In this document: in pieces, positions 43,096 to 53,453 of the stretch
Layout: each line of letters begins with the position of its first letter
Numbering within the stretch: position 1 is the first letter of the stretch
Origin: Cryoendolithus antarcticus
Lineage: Eukaryota; Ascomycota; Dothideomycetes; Cladosporiales; Cladosporiaceae
Length of the DNA stretch: 64,000 nt
NCBI GenBank assembly: GCA_002077065.1
Contig: NAJO01000054.1
Span: forward strand, 124,001-188,000
Direction: 5' to 3'
Notes under the pieces: model-generated
What the model was told of the DNA's origin: nothing
The model's database searches: none
The model's input: only the letters and a program-made list of their open reading frames with translations
Made by a program: the position numbers and the translations under genes

Positions 43096-46000
43096 CTACT
43101 CATCTGTGCCATTCTGCCTGACGGCCTCATCCTCGACCCACTTCTTCGCCACGCCCTTCACCCTCTCCACATCTCTCTCCGCACCCTCCTTCTCCTCAAA
43201 TTCCAACCATCGCTTGAACACAAACTTCGCCCGGCGTTTCTTCATCTTCACCGCACTCATCCTCTCAAACAACTTTCTACACCTCTCGACCGCCTCCTGC
43301 TTCTCTTCACCGGTGATGCAAGCCCGCTCAAGATCAACCCACATGTCCCATCCTTGCGTCCACTTCGGCCATTCACCGACGAGCGTCTCGAAGATCGTGC
43401 GGCCGCGCTCTGCGTCACCGCCAGCGGAGCGAAACTCGAGACCAGCAAACTTGGCGGTGAGCAAGCGGTGCTCGTCTTTCGCTATACTCTGCAGTGCTCG
43501 CGGCAGCAATGCACGCGCCTCGTCAGGCTTGTTGTAAGTACTCATGAGGAACGTAGCATAGTTCAACCACACCTCCGGCACAGCCCTGAAACTCTTATTC
43601 CCCACCGCACGCTCGAAGATTTTATCCGCTTTGTCGTGTTTGCCGGAGTCAATGTAGATACTCGCCAGCTTCTCGTGCATGCTCAGCGGTTCTTGAACTT
43701 GACAAGCGCGCTTGAAGACTTCATCCACTTTCTCCTCGTCACCGTACTCGACTCCAAGGTTCAGCAGCGCGATCCAGATATTGCCCTTCTCGTCACTTTC
43801 GCGAATGTGGATCGTGCGAAGGGCGCGTTCGGCAAGGTCGCGGGCTTTCTGGACTTCGCCGAGTTGGAGCTGGAACGCCATGTATTGGATCCAGAGGGCT
43901 GAGTCGTTCGGCTGGCCAAGGAGTTGGCGCTCGAAGTCTGAGGTGCTGCGCGGGCCATGGGTGTCGAGATCGGCTGTGAGGTCGACTTTGATCTCGGGCT
44001 TAGTGCGTTTGCGCTTCTTGGGGGTCGTGGTATCGGGCTCGGAGTCGGATGCGTCGACTTCGGTCGTAGTATTGAGAGTATTGCCTGACCAGTCGAAGCC
44101 GTTTGTGGAGAGTCCGGCAGTAGGCTTGACAGCGGCCTCGTCGTCTGAGTCGTCGTCTGCAGGTACTGCTACACCATCATCTTCACTGTCGCCCATGTCG
44201 CGAACAGCGCCGAGATCGACATCATCTTCCATGGTCTCGTCGTCGTCAGCTCCGATAATTTCTGCGTCGAGCTCGACGCCACCTGCAGCAGCGTTTTCCA
44301 TCTCCTCATCATCGTCGATCTCGTGCCCATTCGTCTTCACCACCTCATCATCGCTCTCAGCGCCTTCATTCTTGAAATATCTAGCCTTCAAGCCAAGACT
44401 GATCTTCTTTCCCTCCTTCTCGATCTTCAGGACCTTCGCCTTGACAACATCGCCAACCTCATACAGCGTCCTGACGTCCTTCACGAACTTGTCGGCAACC
44501 TCGCTGCGATGGCACAGACCGCTTAGTCTAGGCTGAGAGTTGTCAAGATCCACGAAAGCGCCGTAGTCTTCCACTTTGCGGACCTTGCCTGTGACGATCA
44601 TGCCAGTCTTGATGTCGTTGAACTGCAGCGGAGCGACGTAGTTGGGATCGATCTGTGATTGCTTGAGCGAGAGCTGAATGTGCTTCGATGCGGGATCAAC
44701 GGAGATGATGCGGCCTCGAACGAGCTGATCGAGTGTAAGGTGAGATTGCCAGTTCTTGATGTAGAGATCGCTGAGATCGGCGACGCGGATGAATGCATCC
44801 ACTGTAGCGGAGAGGGATGCGATGATTCCCTTTTCACTGATGTGCTTCACGAAACCACGTACGATGTCGCCTGCTTTCAGGGCGCTGATGTTTGGCACTT
44901 GCGAGTCCTTGACGGGCAAAGTCGACGACAAAACCTTGCTTGCTCGCAAAGAGAGGTACACTCGCTTGTTGGGTTTGTCGATGTCGAGCACACATACGCG
45001 CACGATCTCGTTCTTGGCATACCGAGCAGGATCGGCTTGGTCGAAGTCGTCGCTGAGCTCGGTAAGAGTGACTGGACCAGCGATCGAGTCGCCCAGCTGT
45101 ACTGTCACCGAGTTCTCCGATACTTTGGTGATGCGGCCTGCAACAACGCTTCCTGGCGTTAAGGTATCGAATGTGATGCTTTCAGAATCATCACCAAGTC
45201 GAGCGGTAAGGTCCAGTCGGTTCGAGAGTGGCATCACGTTCTTGACCTTAACTTTGAGTGCAGAGCCGATGCCGAAGTGCTTCGACAGGTCATTGAGCAT
45301 GCCGACATCATCCGACAAGTCCATCAATGCAATGCGGCCTCTCACGCTGGGACTGAGATTCACCCAGACGCAGTCATCGCCATGGTTGTTGACAAACGCC
45401 AGATGGCTCTCACCAGCACTGACGCCTTCGAGCCCGCCAAGCAGACTGTTGTCGCCATCTTCTACACGGCTCTTCTTCGCGGACAGCTCATACACCGGGT
45501 TCTTGTTCTGACGATGTGTGATCGGCAAGAAGCGGTGATTACGGGAGTCGTGGATTCCGAGTATCTTGACATCGAGAACGTCGTTCGGCCGGAATTGTTG
45601 AAGCGGCGCCTTCTTGTTTTTGAAGTCATCCCAGGAGTCGAAGGCTTCGCTTACGTCAATGCGACCATGTGCATTATCGGCTAGCCTCACGTTGATCTGG
45701 GTGCCCTTGACAGATGCTACCCGCGCTTTCGTAACGGCATGCAAGCTGAGATCAGCAGTAGTCTTCAACGCTGGATCGACGGGATTGACAAGCTCCGGTG
45801 CATCTGCGATAGATGGACTCGCAGTAGCTGCTACCGCTGGGGTCTCGACCTTCTGCTCTCTCAAGCTGAGCAAGAAGCGCTCCTTAGCTGCATCAACGTT
45901 CAGCACCCAAGGCGTGACGCTCTGATCCTTCCTGAGCCCGAATGCAGCCTGCCCAAGCATTTCCGGGGCAAGCTGCGTCTTGAGTACTAAGCCGACTGTG

Positions 46001-48582
46001 CCATTCGCAAACTCAACGTAAACACCTTCGGGTGTGACGCTTCGCACGAAACCGTGTAGCTTGCTGCCCTTCTTCACGTCGGCGAACGATCGGATCAAGG
46101 CACCCTTCTTTGCGTCCTCGACCAGTCCAGGCTTGTTGGTCAACATGACTTGCCTGCTGCGTGCAAACTTGTTGAGCACAAGTAAGTCTGTCAGCTTCTG
46201 CCCGACTCGGATGCGTTTCAGCGCGCTATCTGCCTTCGCAGCCGAGCCATCGAGAAGATGTGGTGCGCGTACGATACCCTTGAGGCCATTCTCGAGATCG
46301 ACTAGCACGCTGTCGAGTGTCTTCTCGGTGACCGTGGCAGATACGATCTGACCACCCTGCACAGCCTCCCAGGCATCATGCTGCTCGTCGTCGATGTCTC
46401 CGCCTGTCTTGCAGCTGACCTTCATCTCCTTAGTTTCTGGGCTGACAGACACTACACGAGCGGTCACAGTCTGCCCGATGCGAAAGTGTCGGTCTGGCCT
46501 CTCAACGTACGCCTCGCTCATCTCCGACACTGGTAGCCAGGCGCGAACGTCACCGAAGAACTGTACGACCGCGCCCTTGTCAAGTAGATTGACAATCGTG
46601 CCCTTCGATTCCATCTCTGGCTGTAGTGCCTCGTAATTACTCCAGATAGCTGACTCAGTATCACTGACGAGCGACTTCTTCGCTGTGAGGCGAATCTGTC
46701 GCCTGTCAAGATCGATGGACAGAACACGCACAGTGATTGGAAAGCCGTCTCGGAATTTGCGCTCGGGATGCTCGAGTCTCGCATCTGACAGGTGCATCTC
46801 TGGGACGAGACCAGTGATGTTGTCGCTAAGCTTGACAAGAACACCTGTGATGCCTTTCGAGCCACCAAGAAGCAGCCTGTCGACCTTGCCCTGTACAACC
46901 TCGCCAACTGCAACATCTTCGAGTCGCAAGTATGCTTGATCCAGGATGCTCTGCTTCAGGCTGACGTAGTACAGTCCATCGATCGGGTTGAAGCTCAGTA
47001 CACGGACTTTGTGAGTCGAACCGACCTTGAAGGCGCCTGTAGTGGAAGCCAAGCTCTCTATACGTGCGTCTGATACTTGTGAAATGTGTGCGAATGCAGT
47101 AGCACCCGACTGCCCAGTCAAGGATGGCAATGCGAGATTTATGCCGCGATCCTGTATGACCTGCGTGACTTTCGCATCCTCGATAGTAGCTGAGTTCAGG
47201 AACTTCTGCGATGCAGATGTCGCGAGCGTCTTTAGCTTTGGGTTTGCATTCTCAGGCAGCTTGTCAGGTGGTGGTGGTAGGGTCGTCAATATCTCGAGGA
47301 GTGAGACGCCGAGCTTTCGTGCACCGTCATCACCAGGCAGTGACCAGATGATACGTGCCTTGATCTTCGAACTGATCTTGTACTTGACGGAGAGATCTTC
47401 CTCCTCGCCGACGCCAGAGTGCACCAGATCGGCGGTAACATTGAGCATGCCCATTAGCTTACCCACAACACCACCGTGGCTGCACTCCGTGACAAGGACT
47501 TCAACAGCCGTGCCCGGAAGGTATGCATCTACTATCGGTGCCTCGGTGACAACAGGAGCTTGCTTGTTGCCTATGTGGGCGGAGAATCGGGCAGCATCCG
47601 GCGATAGCTTGAGGACCTTGCCGTCGCTGCCTTTGCCAGTGACGAGACACATCATGACCTGACCCTCTTCCAAATCTTCGAGCTTGTACGCAGCGCCCAG
47701 CTCTTTCTTGCTGATGAAGCCTCGAACACCGTCTGTCCCAAGGCCCAAGTCCATGATGACGCCATGGTCTTCCACGCTGCGCACGCTTGCCTGGAGCATG
47801 CTGTGAGTTACGATACTCTCTGCCTCGAGGCCTCCATTGACCTGCACTGGGTCAACCGAGAGCTCGATGTGACGCTTGGCCTTCTGATCTGTACTGTCGT
47901 GTCCAGTGGACGTGACCTTGGCGCGTAGCCACTGACCCTCAAAGAACAACTTCTTCAGGTCAACGTCAGTGTCATCGTCCTCGTCATCCTCCTGCACGTC
48001 TTCCGCAAGTAGATCAGAGATGCGCTTATTCAGCCGTTCTGACACTGCCGTAATGGGCACGTAGCCAGTCAAGTTGTTCGCGAGAGCCACAGCAACGTCC
48101 TTGCCCGTGACACCTGTTACTCTGCCCAGCACGATACTGCCCGGCACGAGAGTCTTGTAGCTCAGTCCTTGGATCCTGGTGGCCGCCACCTTCTTTTCCC
48201 CATCATCTTCCTTGCGGGCCTTCCGCTTCTGCTTGACAGGCGCCTCTGCGGCATCATCAAACAGGTCGTCGTCCTCGTCCCGCACTGGCTTCTCCCCAGT
48301 CTGTTGCTCGAAGAGAACATCCTTCTCAGCTTGAGCCTGGATCTGCTTGGTCTCAATCGGCGTCAAGACACTGGCACCTCCTCGAGGAAAGCTCCGTTCC
48401 TCTTGCTGCAGTACTGATTTGACAGGTCCTCTCCGTTCATTCGACTCTGGCTTGGGCGGCCTGTTCTCTTTTGCCGGCTTTGCGCTACTTTTCGTGGACT
48501 TCGACTCGACCTCAGGCTTCGCCGACTTCACCCGCTTCTGTGGCCGGTCATCAGTGACGGCTTTGCGTTTTGTGGACGACAT
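43096..48582 (-). CDS. RRP5: rRNA biogenesis protein Rrp5 (S1-domain and HAT-repeat protein)
   Basis: Nucleolar factor needed for both 18S and 5.8S/25S pre-rRNA processing. Single exon, 1828 aa, from MSSTKRKAVTDD; the length fits fungal Rrp5 (about 1700-1850). The first 110 residues are basic with a KRVKSAKP cluster. A long array of S1 RNA-binding repeats occupies about residues 150-1390 (G-x-V-x-G-x-V signatures such as GSIVLGRVTG, GTIVNLL, GMIVTGKVRKVEDYGAFVDL). An acidic linker follows, then HAT/TPR-like repeats at about residues 1530-1800 (WIQYMAFQLQLGE, VWLNYATFLM, WDMWVDLERA). No intron is needed. Divergent from the CDT2-like gene, 241 bp away by the chosen starts. Confidence 0.95.
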   Translation of the reverse strand: MSSTKRKAVTDDRPQKRVKSAKPEVESKSTKSSAKPAKENRPPKPESNERRGPVKSVLQQEERSFPRGGASVLTPIETKQIQAQAEKDVLFEQQTGEKPVRDEDDDLFDDAAEAPVKQKRKARKEDDGEKKVAATRIQGLSYKTLVPGSIVLGRVTGVTGKDVAVALANNLTGYVPITAVSERLNKRISDLLAEDVQEDDEDDDTDVDLKKLFFEGQWLRAKVTSTGHDSTDQKAKRHIELSVDPVQVNGGLEAESIVTHSMLQASVRSVEDHGVIMDLGLGTDGVRGFISKKELGAAYKLEDLEEGQVMMCLVTGKGSDGKVLKLSPDAARFSAHIGNKQAPVVTEAPIVDAYLPGTAVEVLVTECSHGGVVGKLMGMLNVTADLVHSGVGEEEDLSVKYKISSKIKARIIWSLPGDDGARKLGVSLLEILTTLPPPPDKLPENANPKLKTLATSASQKFLNSATIEDAKVTQVIQDRGINLALPSLTGQSGATAFAHISQVSDARIESLASTTGAFKVGSTHKVRVLSFNPIDGLYYVSLKQSILDQAYLRLEDVAVGEVVQGKVDRLLLGGSKGITGVLVKLSDNITGLVPEMHLSDARLEHPERKFRDGFPITVRVLSIDLDRRQIRLTAKKSLVSDTESAIWSNYEALQPEMESKGTIVNLLDKGAVVQFFGDVRAWLPVSEMSEAYVERPDRHFRIGQTVTARVVSVSPETKEMKVSCKTGGDIDDEQHDAWEAVQGGQIVSATVTEKTLDSVLVDLENGLKGIVRAPHLLDGSAAKADSALKRIRVGQKLTDLLVLNKFARSRQVMLTNKPGLVEDAKKGALIRSFADVKKGSKLHGFVRSVTPEGVYVEFANGTVGLVLKTQLAPEMLGQAAFGLRKDQSVTPWVLNVDAAKERFLLSLREQKVETPAVAATASPSIADAPELVNPVDPALKTTADLSLHAVTKARVASVKGTQINVRLADNAHGRIDVSEAFDSWDDFKNKKAPLQQFRPNDVLDVKILGIHDSRNHRFLPITHRQNKNPVYELSAKKSRVEDGDNSLLGGLEGVSAGESHLAFVNNHGDDCVWVNLSPSVRGRIALMDLSDDVGMLNDLSKHFGIGSALKVKVKNVMPLSNRLDLTARLGDDSESITFDTLTPGSVVAGRITKVSENSVTVQLGDSIAGPVTLTELSDDFDQADPARYAKNEIVRVCVLDIDKPNKRVYLSLRASKVLSSTLPVKDSQVPNISALKAGDIVRGFVKHISEKGIIASLSATVDAFIRVADLSDLYIKNWQSHLTLDQLVRGRIISVDPASKHIQLSLKQSQIDPNYVAPLQFNDIKTGMIVTGKVRKVEDYGAFVDLDNSQPRLSGLCHRSEVADKFVKDVRTLYEVGDVVKAKVLKIEKEGKKISLGLKARYFKNEGAESDDEVVKTNGHEIDDDEEMENAAAGGVELDAEIIGADDDETMEDDVDLGAVRDMGDSEDDGVAVPADDDSDDEAAVKPTAGLSTNGFDWSGNTLNTTTEVDASDSEPDTTTPKKRKRTKPEIKVDLTADLDTHGPRSTSDFERQLLGQPNDSALWIQYMAFQLQLGEVQKARDLAERALRTIHIRESDEKGNIWIALLNLGVEYGDEEKVDEVFKRACQVQEPLSMHEKLASIYIDSGKHDKADKIFERAVGNKSFRAVPEVWLNYATFLMSTYNKPDEARALLPRALQSIAKDEHRLLTAKFAGLEFRSAGGDAERGRTIFETLVGEWPKWTQGWDMWVDLERACITGEEKQEAVERCRKLFERMSAVKMKKRRAKFVFKRWLEFEEKEGAERDVERVKGVAKKWVEDEAVRQNGTDE

Positions 48583-48823
48583 GATGGGCGATGTCGCTAG
48601 GATGTATGCAATTGCAACTCCGATCTTTAAACTTCTTCGAAGCTACTACAAAATTTCGCGGATGTATTCCGCGTCGGGCTCTCGGAGCAAGTCATACCGA
48701 CTCTGGGACGCGTTCTGGACGCGACTGGATAAAGTGGTCGAAGCACACACATGTTACTTGATCTCGCCGCACAGTCTAGACGGTCATGAGGGAGCAATAA
48801 CCGAAGTCTTGGAATCTTTCACT
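48583..48823. promoter_or_regulatory. Divergent promoter region of RRP5 and the CDT2-like gene, 241 bp
   Basis: Lies between the RRP5 start and the chosen CDT2-like start. The CDT2-like frame is also open through this stretch and upstream antisense to RRP5, with ATGs at 48662 and earlier, so the boundary depends on the start choice. Confidence 0.35.
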
Positions 48824-50878
48824 ATGGCGAGCATGCCGTTCTCGTCACCACAAGCGAGCATAGGTGGCGATGTTGACCTCCTCAACCTCGAGGACTTGGC
48901 CTCTTCACCACTGAAGTACCGTGGCGAGAATGCTTCACTGGTCTCTGCCAGTAAGAAGCTTCGAAAGCCACCCACAGTCACGCCTAAGAGATTCACCAAG
49001 TTCTTCACGCCTCGAAGTATAGTCAGTGGCGGTCGAGCAAGGCCAAGCAGAGCTGGGAGGCAACTAAGAGACATCACACGCAATGCTGTCAATGCCCGCG
49101 ACGCGACGACGGCAGGGAAGTCCTTGGGCGACGAATCTATTGATGAACATGCCTCGCGGCCGAGAAAGCGCAGGAAGCAGTCGTTCGACCTATGCAGCTC
49201 GCCGCCTGTCTCGTCTCCACTTCACAGATCACACCCAGTTGCGAGCGACATCGATATTTGTGTCGACCAAGTAGGGTCAGAGGTTGTCGAAGACGATGAG
49301 GTCGACCTACCCATTATGCTTGACGTTCTGCGACCGTTCCCGACGCCAATCCGAACTCTACGATATCAGGGCAAAGCTCGCAGGATCCTGGAGAGGAGTT
49401 TTGGTGGGTATGCATCTACTACACGAGGCTGGCGAGGGTCCGATCATGGCGTAGACTGGCGCGCAGAGACGGCCGATTTCGTGACAACACCAGCTGATCT
49501 GCATCCTTACCATGCTCAAGCATTGCCCTTCTGTACGACGAGTTGCAACACGAACAGTCTGGTAGCTATCGGAGACGAGGATGGCAGTGTCCGGCTCATC
49601 GACACAGCGAATAGTGCCGATTTCAGGAAGCCACACGTCAACTTCAAGGCGCATCGCAATGCTGTCATGGATGTCGCATTCAGCTCAGATGACTACACGT
49701 TCGCCACAGCATCTGGGGATCAGACAGCGAGAGTCTTCGACATGCATACCCAGCAGCCAATGTACAACTTGACTGGACACACCGGCAGTCTAAAACAGAT
49801 TCGCTTCCACCCGGGAGACGACAAGATGCTCACGACGAGCAGTCGAGATGGCAGCGTGCAGATCTGGGATCTAAGATGTTCCACCAAGACCGCGACGCAA
49901 ATCTTGAGGCCGGCAGACTCTGACAAGTCAGTTGCGCAGACACTCTACTCCAAGTACTCGATACAGATCGGAGCGGCTCACCGTAATGGTGTAGGTCTCT
50001 GCGCGAATTTCAGGGCTGGTCTAGATGACGGCTATCGTGGCTCTGTCACGGCCTTTCAGCATCTCAACGCTGGTCGCGGTCACATGCTCGTCACTGCAAG
50101 TGAGGCTAATGCGAGCCTCAAGCTGTGGGATCTGCGCAATGCCGGCCGTCGTGGGAACGTGATCCCTGTGTCCAGCACGCCTGTCCCTGAGAACCATGGC
50201 CGTCACTTTGGCATCAGTGCCCTAGCACTATCTGGCGATGGTGCCAGGGTTTACGCCGTCTGCCGCGACTCAGTCGTCTATGCGTATGCTACCAATCATC
50301 TCGTGTCTGGCTGTGCGCCTGAGATGTCTACCAGGCATACCGCACGGCGAGCAGCGAGAGAAGGTCGTATGGGTGCTGCGCCGCTCTACGGCTTGAGACA
50401 TCCTTCCCTTCGTGTTGGGACCTTCTATGTTCGCGCATCAATCCGACCGGCACACGGCGATAAGTCGGAGCTCCTGGCTGTGGGTAGTACCGATGGCCAG
50501 CCGATCCTTTTTCCTACGGACGAACGACATTTGCCACATCGGGGCCATCTCAGTCGCACACTGGACGACGAACAAGAGGACGAAGCAGAGCTCCCAACCC
50601 TGCCACGGCGATCATCGCAACTTTTGACTCCGGCGACTGGGCCTGCCATACATGAGCACGGCACTGCACTCGTACGCGGCCACAGCAAGGAAGTTACTTC
50701 ACTAGCTTTCACGTCCGAAGGTAATCTTGTGTCCGTGAGTGACGACTTCACCACGCGCTGCTGGCGGGAGAATAGAGAGCAGGCGCGATACCTGCGATCT
50801 TGCGGCGAGGGTGGAGGAGAGCGATGGGCCATGGGCTGGGCGGATGTCGATGCTGGGTGGGACGAGGACGATGGCTGA
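48824..50878 (+). CDS. CDT2: WD40-repeat substrate receptor resembling Cdt2/DTL
   Basis: In animals and fission yeast, Cdt2 is the substrate receptor of a Cul4-Ddb1 ubiquitin ligase that removes replication-licensing and nucleotide-metabolism inhibitors in S phase. Single exon, 684 aa, from the ATG at 48824 (MASMPFSSPQ). The frame is open further upstream, but that stretch is antisense to the RRP5 N-terminus. After a basic, Ser-rich N-terminal 150 residues, seven WD-like blades are recognisable: GDEDGSVRLIDT, HRNAVMDVAFSSDD, GHTGSLKQIRFHPGDD, TSSRDGSVQIWDLR, ASLKLWDLR and a C-terminal GHSKEVTSLAF. Two WDxR (WDLR) boxes, the Ddb1-contact signature, are present. Assignment to Cdt2 rather than another WD40 receptor is by overall layout. 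Confidence 0.8.
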   Translation: MASMPFSSPQASIGGDVDLLNLEDLASSPLKYRGENASLVSASKKLRKPPTVTPKRFTKFFTPRSIVSGGRARPSRAGRQLRDITRNAVNARDATTAGKSLGDESIDEHASRPRKRRKQSFDLCSSPPVSSPLHRSHPVASDIDICVDQVGSEVVEDDEVDLPIMLDVLRPFPTPIRTLRYQGKARRILERSFGGYASTTRGWRGSDHGVDWRAETADFVTTPADLHPYHAQALPFCTTSCNTNSLVAIGDEDGSVRLIDTANSADFRKPHVNFKAHRNAVMDVAFSSDDYTFATASGDQTARVFDMHTQQPMYNLTGHTGSLKQIRFHPGDDKMLTTSSRDGSVQIWDLRCSTKTATQILRPADSDKSVAQTLYSKYSIQIGAAHRNGVGLCANFRAGLDDGYRGSVTAFQHLNAGRGHMLVTASEANASLKLWDLRNAGRRGNVIPVSSTPVPENHGRHFGISALALSGDGARVYAVCRDSVVYAYATNHLVSGCAPEMSTRHTARRAAREGRMGAAPLYGLRHPSLRVGTFYVRASIRPAHGDKSELLAVGSTDGQPILFPTDERHLPHRGHLSRTLDDEQEDEAELPTLPRRSSQLLTPATGPAIHEHGTALVRGHSKEVTSLAFTSEGNLVSVSDDFTTRCWRENREQARYLRSCGEGGGERWAMGWADVDAGWDEDDG

Positions 50879-51490
50879 CTGAGAAGGTGCATGCTGAAAT
50901 TGTTGGATCGCCATGTAATTGGCTAGCGCCGCGCCGCGATCATCTATGATCATCCATAGACAGCATAAACTTTACACCTCAGGCTTCTGCCACAGCGTTA
51001 CCATGATGTACTGGTCTCTAACGGCGGGTGAGGTCGCCATCCGAAGACCAACGCTCGGAGAGCATGCATACCTTGTATGGGATCATCCGAGTGGGCTATC
51101 CTGGACTGAGCGAGTAATGCTAGACAGGCCGCGAAGTTGACGGATCTAATGCCCAGTCATCATCGTGTCGACCAGAGTGTTATCTCGTCGAGCCACAATG
51201 TGACAACGATGGCATGCTGCAGTGACTGCCTCACTTCACCTCAGAACAGTGGGCCTGCGGAAGCTTATACACAGATCACTTCACCGGAGGACTCGAGCAT
51301 ATAGCTCCCCTACTTCCCTCGCCTAGGATCTCCTCCCTTTCGCAGTCCAGCAAGCACAAAGCACGACCCCGACCTCACCAGAACGAACGCCCTCCCGCGG
51401 CGACAAGCCTTCCGACCACCCGAGCCATCCTACCACCCGCGAGTTGCCTTGTTCCCCGCTCAAGCCGCTGCACGCTGCGGCCAATCGACG
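50879..51490. other. Intergenic, 612 bp, carrying the upstream block of zinc-finger copy A
   Basis: The first half is plain intergenic sequence after the CDT2-like gene. From about 51242 to the start at 51491 it resembles the upstream regions of copies B and C (the CAGAA.AG.GGGC block and a TATA-like element). Confidence 0.5.
51297..51305 (+). promoter_or_regulatory. Conserved TATA-like element upstream of copy A
   Basis: GCATATAGC, 186 bp upstream of the start codon. The same nine bases occur 176 bp upstream of copy B and 171 bp upstream of copy C, all within a larger conserved block. Confidence 0.5.
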
Positions 51491-52775
51491 ATGTCAGCCA
51501 CCACTCCCCAGGGCACGCGGCATACCTTGATGCATCTTGAGGAAGATGATTGGGTAGGCAAGCTTGTCCTAGTGCGGGAGAGGGCGCTTATGGTTCCTGA
51601 GGCGCTCCCGGAGACGGCACAGGGAGAAGAAAGGTGCGTGGGGTAAAAAAAAAAAGACTGACGCTAGTCGCAGGGCGCTGAATCTAATTTTGGAGGACGT
51701 TCATGCCTCAGGCTTCACATTAGATAGTCCATCCAGTCAAGGTGCTGAGGCTGTGGCATTTCTCAGTGAGACTGAACGCTCAGAGCCCGTGTCTTCGGTC
51801 GCTCTACCGGGTGACGACGAAGGAGCCAGACGATTCCACTGCACTGAGTCCGAATGCAACGGCTCTTTCACCAGGAAGTCCGATCTCTCACGCCACAAGG
51901 TGTCGTTCCATGAACGAGACAAGCGATTTGCGTGCCTGGCAGTCGGCTGCTTCAAGAAACATACTGCACCTACCTTCACTCGAGGCGATAAGCTAGCAGC
52001 GCACATTCGCACCGTGCACCACCAGCCAGGAGCAAGATTCCGATGTTTCGGTCGCCACTGCCAAAGTCAAGAGAATCTCTCACTCCCCGAACTAGCCGTT
52101 CACCTCGACATCATCGATGGCGCCCAGGTCAAGCTTCCCGGAGGACAGCACCCTCGGTGGCTCCGACGCTCACGCCATGAGGACTCAGACATCGGTATAG
52201 CAGTCGCTATCCACAATGCTCGCCAATGGCGTCGTTGTCGTATCTGGTCTTGCAGTGTGTCGAAGTTTGGCCACGAGTATGTCGATCATCTCAAGACTCA
52301 CTCACTCGACGAGCTGCAGGCCGCTAGCGCGCAACTGGCATCAGAAGGGATCGAGTTCATAGCAGCCGATTCTCTCACGCCGCCATCGACAGATGCAGAG
52401 TCTCAACCGTACACTCTCATTCCCGCCAGATGTCCGTTGGGTTCATGCCAGGCTAGACCCGAATGCGAGAAGACCTTCGCGAAGCACATACTCAGCGAAC
52501 ACCTCCTCCAGCAGGATCTAGCAATCAAGGAGCACTTCCTCACGGGCTTTGTCGACGACATTAGCTGGCGAAAGCCGCACATGCGCCACCCTAACGGAGG
52601 GACCCTGTCCAGTGGAGTTTGCCGGAGGTGCGGCCTGGAGGACTGGCAGCATTACCAGTCTTTCTTCCGGCCGTTGCAAGACGTGATCGCCGAGTTGGAG
52701 CCGCATCGCGTGCTGTTGCTTCATCTTTGTCCGGATCTGGCGGTACATCAGATTTATGACTATCTTCGAGATTGA
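51491..52775 (+). CDS. Multi-zinc-finger protein, tandem family copy A
   Basis: Exons 51491-51633 and 51674-52775 (414 aa). The intron is only 40 bp with an A-tract and a GACTGACGCTAG branch region. The first exon encodes a small DDWVG-type N-terminal module. Zinc fingers then follow: C-x4-C-x12-H-x4-H (residues 104, 109, 122, 127), C-x4-C-x17-H-x4-H (135, 140, 158, 163), a third C-x4-C finger, and degenerate fingers near CRIWSC and CPLGSC. A CRRC pair precedes the conserved C-terminal block HYQSFFRPLQDVIAELEP ... LYDYLR-like (here IYDYLRD). Such architecture suggests a nucleic-acid- or protein-binding regulator, but no function is assigned. It is most similar to the following two genes. Confidence 0.82.
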
Positions 52776-53453
52776 GCGACCACACGAATTGCAGAGAGCT
52801 TGCTTGCGTGGCGATTTGATGACTCGGTCGTGAATCTCTCGATATTCAAAACGGCAGTAACAGTTATTTTGAGGACTTGTTATACACAACCGTGAATAGT
52901 TGGGCAGATCGTCGTAAACGCATTCCATGCGCACGACAATTGGAAATGCCCAAGCGATTACACTGAAACCTCATGATTCAACGGCGGATGTCGATGTTAA
53001 AGCCGGCGGGGACGATGGCTGACTATAGGTCGGCTGTTATGAAGCGAGTAGCTCGTACATACATTAGACACCAAAGATATGATGCCCCCGATCCCGGACA
53101 TGGTGCTAGTGCGATAGGCATGGTTGTCGAAATGTATCGCCGGTGTCTCTGCAGTGTGGCATTATTACGCCGTGCTGCAGGCTGCAGCAAGTTGCCCTCA
53201 TCTCAGCAGCGCCCTTCAGAAAAGTGGGGCCTACGAAGCTTGAGCAGGACCTCAGACGATAGCACCCGGGCATATAGCCATCGCCCCTCCCACTGCCAGT
53301 CTGCCATAGATTTTCGCAGCAGCTCACACGGAAACTACGACCACCAGTACACCGCAAGACGCCTCCGCATCACCAACGCCTTCGAAACCAGCCAAGCCAA
53401 CCTCGACTTCCAGGTTGCCTTCTTTGCCGCTGCAAGTTGCAAGCCAACCGACG
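52776..53453. other. Intergenic, 678 bp, with the conserved upstream block of copy B
   Basis: Base composition is lower in GC in the first 170 bp after copy A. From 53197 to the start codon at 53454 it is clearly similar to the region 55025-55283 before copy C. I see no GH43-like relic here. Confidence 0.5.
53197..53453 (+). repeat. Upstream direct repeat, copy B
   Basis: About 257 bp similar to 55025-55283 (a CTCAT.TCAGCAGC start, the CCCTTCAGAAAAG.GGGG block, the GAAGCTT block, the GCATATAGC element at 53270-53278 and the ATAGATTTTCGCAGC/GTAGATTTTCGCAGC block). It is a duplicated promoter and 5' untranslated region. Identity was judged by eye. Confidence 0.7.

Noticed and set aside
43712..44536. 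274-codon Ser-rich forward frame
   Set aside because: Antisense to the RRP5 acidic linker; Ser runs come from reading Glu/Asp codons backwards.
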